Source: Paragemmobacter kunshanensis
GTDB lineage: Bacteria; Pseudomonadota; Alphaproteobacteria; Rhodobacterales; Rhodobacteraceae
Length of the DNA: 64,000 nt
Reading direction: 5' to 3'
Assembly (NCBI RefSeq): GCF_011059185.1
Contig: NZ_JAALFE010000005.1
Span: 124,001 to 188,000 of the forward strand
The notes under the pieces were generated by a model. The model had not been told where the DNA came from, searched no databases, and saw nothing but the letters and a program-made list of their open reading frames with translations. This document shows, piece after piece, positions 63,022 through 64,000 of the stretch. The first letter of the stretch is position 1, and every line of letters begins with the position of its first letter. A program made the position numbers and the translations under genes.

Positions 63022-63563
63022 ACGCCCTTCTCCCGGATCACCATCTTTCCGTGCTGCCGAGCGTTGGCTCGCCAAAGCTTCTTCCGAACATCGGGCGGCT
63101 CGAGATGAGCGTAGCGCCCACCGGAGTACTTGGGCCAGTCAAGCGCGAGGCCAGATTTGACCATCTCCGCCGCCAGATCACGTCCGTCCTGCAAGTGACA
63201 GACCGCCACCGCTCGGTCATGGGAAACCGACCCGTCAGTCGTCGCAGTCACAACCTGACCTTTGCAAAGCGCATGGAGCGCCCACTTTGCCTTTTGACCC
63301 AGAGGATGATCGAGTTCGGGTGCGTCAATACCCGATAGACGAATATGAACCTTGTCGATCACAATCGTATCACCATCGATCACCCAGCAACGCCCGCGCA
63401 GGATGGTATGCTCCTGAAAGGAGCGTGGCTGAAGCTGGCTAGTGGTTTCGCGTTGCCGTTCGGGCAAATTGAAACGTGATCGCTCATCCCAAGGTTGGCG
63501 CGCGCGATCTGGTCTGCGCTTCGGTCCGAAGAAAGCCTTCAGCAATACTCTCAATAGGCCCAT
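63012..63563 (-). CDS. Staphylococcal-nuclease-like thermonuclease, inserted between rnc and era
   Basis: A 183-residue SNase-fold protein without a clear signal peptide. The active-site residues are present: D63/D65 ([10 protein letters not shown]), R75 (HIRLSG), D80 and E83 (GIDAPELD), and R117 (SHDRAVAV). The N-terminal 50 residues are basic and variable. It is on the opposite strand inside the lepB-rnc-era block, and its 5' end and upstream flank are clearly lower in GC than neighbours, which suggests acquisition by transfer. Role unknown. Confidence 0.85.
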   Translation of the reverse strand: MGLLRVLLKAFFGPKRRPDRARQPWDERSRFNLPERQRETTSQLQPRSFQEHTILRGRCWVIDGDTIVIDKVHIRLSGIDAPELDHPLGQKAKWALHALCKGQVVTATTDGSVSHDRAVAVCHLQDGRDLAAEMVKSGLALDWPKYSGGRYAHLEPPDVRKKLWRANARQHGKMVIREKGVQS

Positions 63564-63708
63564 GCTTGAAACTCTTCACCCTATGGTTTCACTCGTGACT
63601 GCCATCCCATTCGGGCGAGACGAAGGCACATTCGGTCGTGACCGCTTATAACTGGCACCTAGCCTGACTTTGAAGTAATCGAAATACAGAGTGAAGCGAG
63701 GAAAACTT
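63564..63708. other. Lower-GC flank between the nuclease gene and era
   Basis: This 145-base stretch has roughly 40-50 percent GC by eye, against about 65-70 percent in most of the window. It must hold the start signals for both the leftward nuclease gene and rightward era (GAGGAAAA at about 63698, 7 bases before the era ATG). No terminal inverted repeat, tRNA-like end or target-site duplication was found. Confidence 0.6.
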
Positions 63709-64000
63709 ATGACGTCCGAAACCCGCGCCGGCTTCGTCGCCCTGATCGGCGAACCCAATGCCGGGAAATCCACCCTGCTGAACCGGATGGTCGGGGCCAA
63801 GGTCTCCATCGTCACCCACAAGGTGCAGACGACCCGCGCCCGCATCCGGGGCGTCTGCATGGAAGGCCAGTCCCAGATCGTCTTCGTCGACACGCCCGGT
63901 CTCTTCCGCCCCCGCCGCCGCCTTGACCGCGCCATGGTCGCCGCCGCATGGGGCGGGGCGGCGGATGCCGATATCATCGTCCTTCTGGTCGAGGCGCATC
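63709..64000 (+). CDS. era: GTPase Era, N-terminal part (3' end outside window)
   Basis: This is the start of an essential GTPase that binds 16S rRNA and assists 30S ribosome assembly. The frame shows G1 (LIGEPNAGKSTLLNRM, GxxxxGKS/T), the switch I region VSIVTHKVQTTRARI and G3 (VDTPGLF). The gene runs off the right edge. It normally follows rnc directly, but here the nuclease gene separates them. Confidence 0.95.
   Translation, partial: MTSETRAGFVALIGEPNAGKSTLLNRMVGAKVSIVTHKVQTTRARIRGVCMEGQSQIVFVDTPGLFRPRRRLDRAMVAAAWGGAADADIIVLLVEAH

Noticed and set aside
1-64000. tRNA, rRNA or other structured RNA genes
   Set aside because: I saw no cloverleaf with a TTCGA-type arm and no rRNA-like sequence in any intergenic gap; all gaps are short.

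Overview
The window is chromosomal DNA of a high-GC alphaproteobacterium, almost certainly a member of the Rhodobacterales (Rhodobacteraceae sensu lato). The evidence is a B12-dependent class II ribonucleotide reductase, a short HisG with HisZ, a beta-hydroxyaspartate-cycle (bhc) cluster, a type I sulfide:quinone reductase closely matching the Rhodobacter type, the rpoZ-rsh-pdxJ-acpS-lepB-rnc-era block, and dispersed GC-rich palindromic repeats. No rRNA, tRNA, CRISPR array, prophage or insertion sequence is visible. Genes are dense, often overlap by ATGA, and no gene-free gap exceeds about 250 bases.

Layout. 1-9.4 kb: end of hisS, hisZ, hisG, a small exported protein, a DUF1489 protein, nrdJ and dnaE. 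9.7-19.3 kb: a purine uptake and oxidation operon (xdhA-xdhB-xdhC, a BMP-type nucleoside/purine ABC transporter, then a terminator). 19.4-24.1 kb: sqr with a SqrR-like operator, an aldo/keto reductase and FAD oxidoreductase pair, an AhpD-like protein with a second SqrR-like operator next to an FNR-like box, and a GH25 lipoprotein. 24.1-28.6 kb: a soluble chemoreceptor and a dimethylglycine/sarcosine dehydrogenase-like enzyme. 28.7-31.9 kb: zur-znuC-znuB diverging from znuA around a Zur box. 31.9-40 kb: galM, then urate and ureide catabolism (puuD, LysR regulator, uraH, a puuE-uraD fusion, ureidoglycine aminohydrolase, allA), with a small FitA/FitB-like toxin-antitoxin pair inside. 39.9-46.5 kb: a GAPDH paralogue and bhcABCD with bhcR. 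46.6-50.7 kb: patB, three consecutive deformylase-family genes, fmt. 50.7-56.0 kb: TetR regulator, TRIC-type channel, rnhA, ispH and several small membrane proteins. 56.1-64 kb: folK, rpoZ, rsh, a DUF2062 protein, pdxJ, acpS, lepB, rnc, an inserted lower-GC nuclease gene, and the start of era.

How the genes work together. Purines can be imported and oxidised to urate (XdhABC), then taken through 5-hydroxyisourate, OHCU, allantoin and allantoate (PuuD, UraH, UraD and PuuE domains). After an allantoate amidohydrolase step that is not encoded here, the aminohydrolase and AllA release urea and glyoxylate. The neighbouring bhc genes convert glyoxylate to oxaloacetate, so about 36 kb holds a nearly complete purine-to-central-carbon route.

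The most unusual features are three kinds of palindromic repeat. A 22-base conserved core followed by a GC-rich hairpin occurs five times; one copy lies in frame inside xdhA and forms the linker between its iron-sulfur and FAD domains. Short near-perfect hairpins with covarying stems are clustered in four gene junctions. Other notable points are a PIN-domain toxin lacking two acidic residues, a deformylase paralogue lacking its Cys ligand and catalytic Glu, and a nuclease gene splitting rnc from era.
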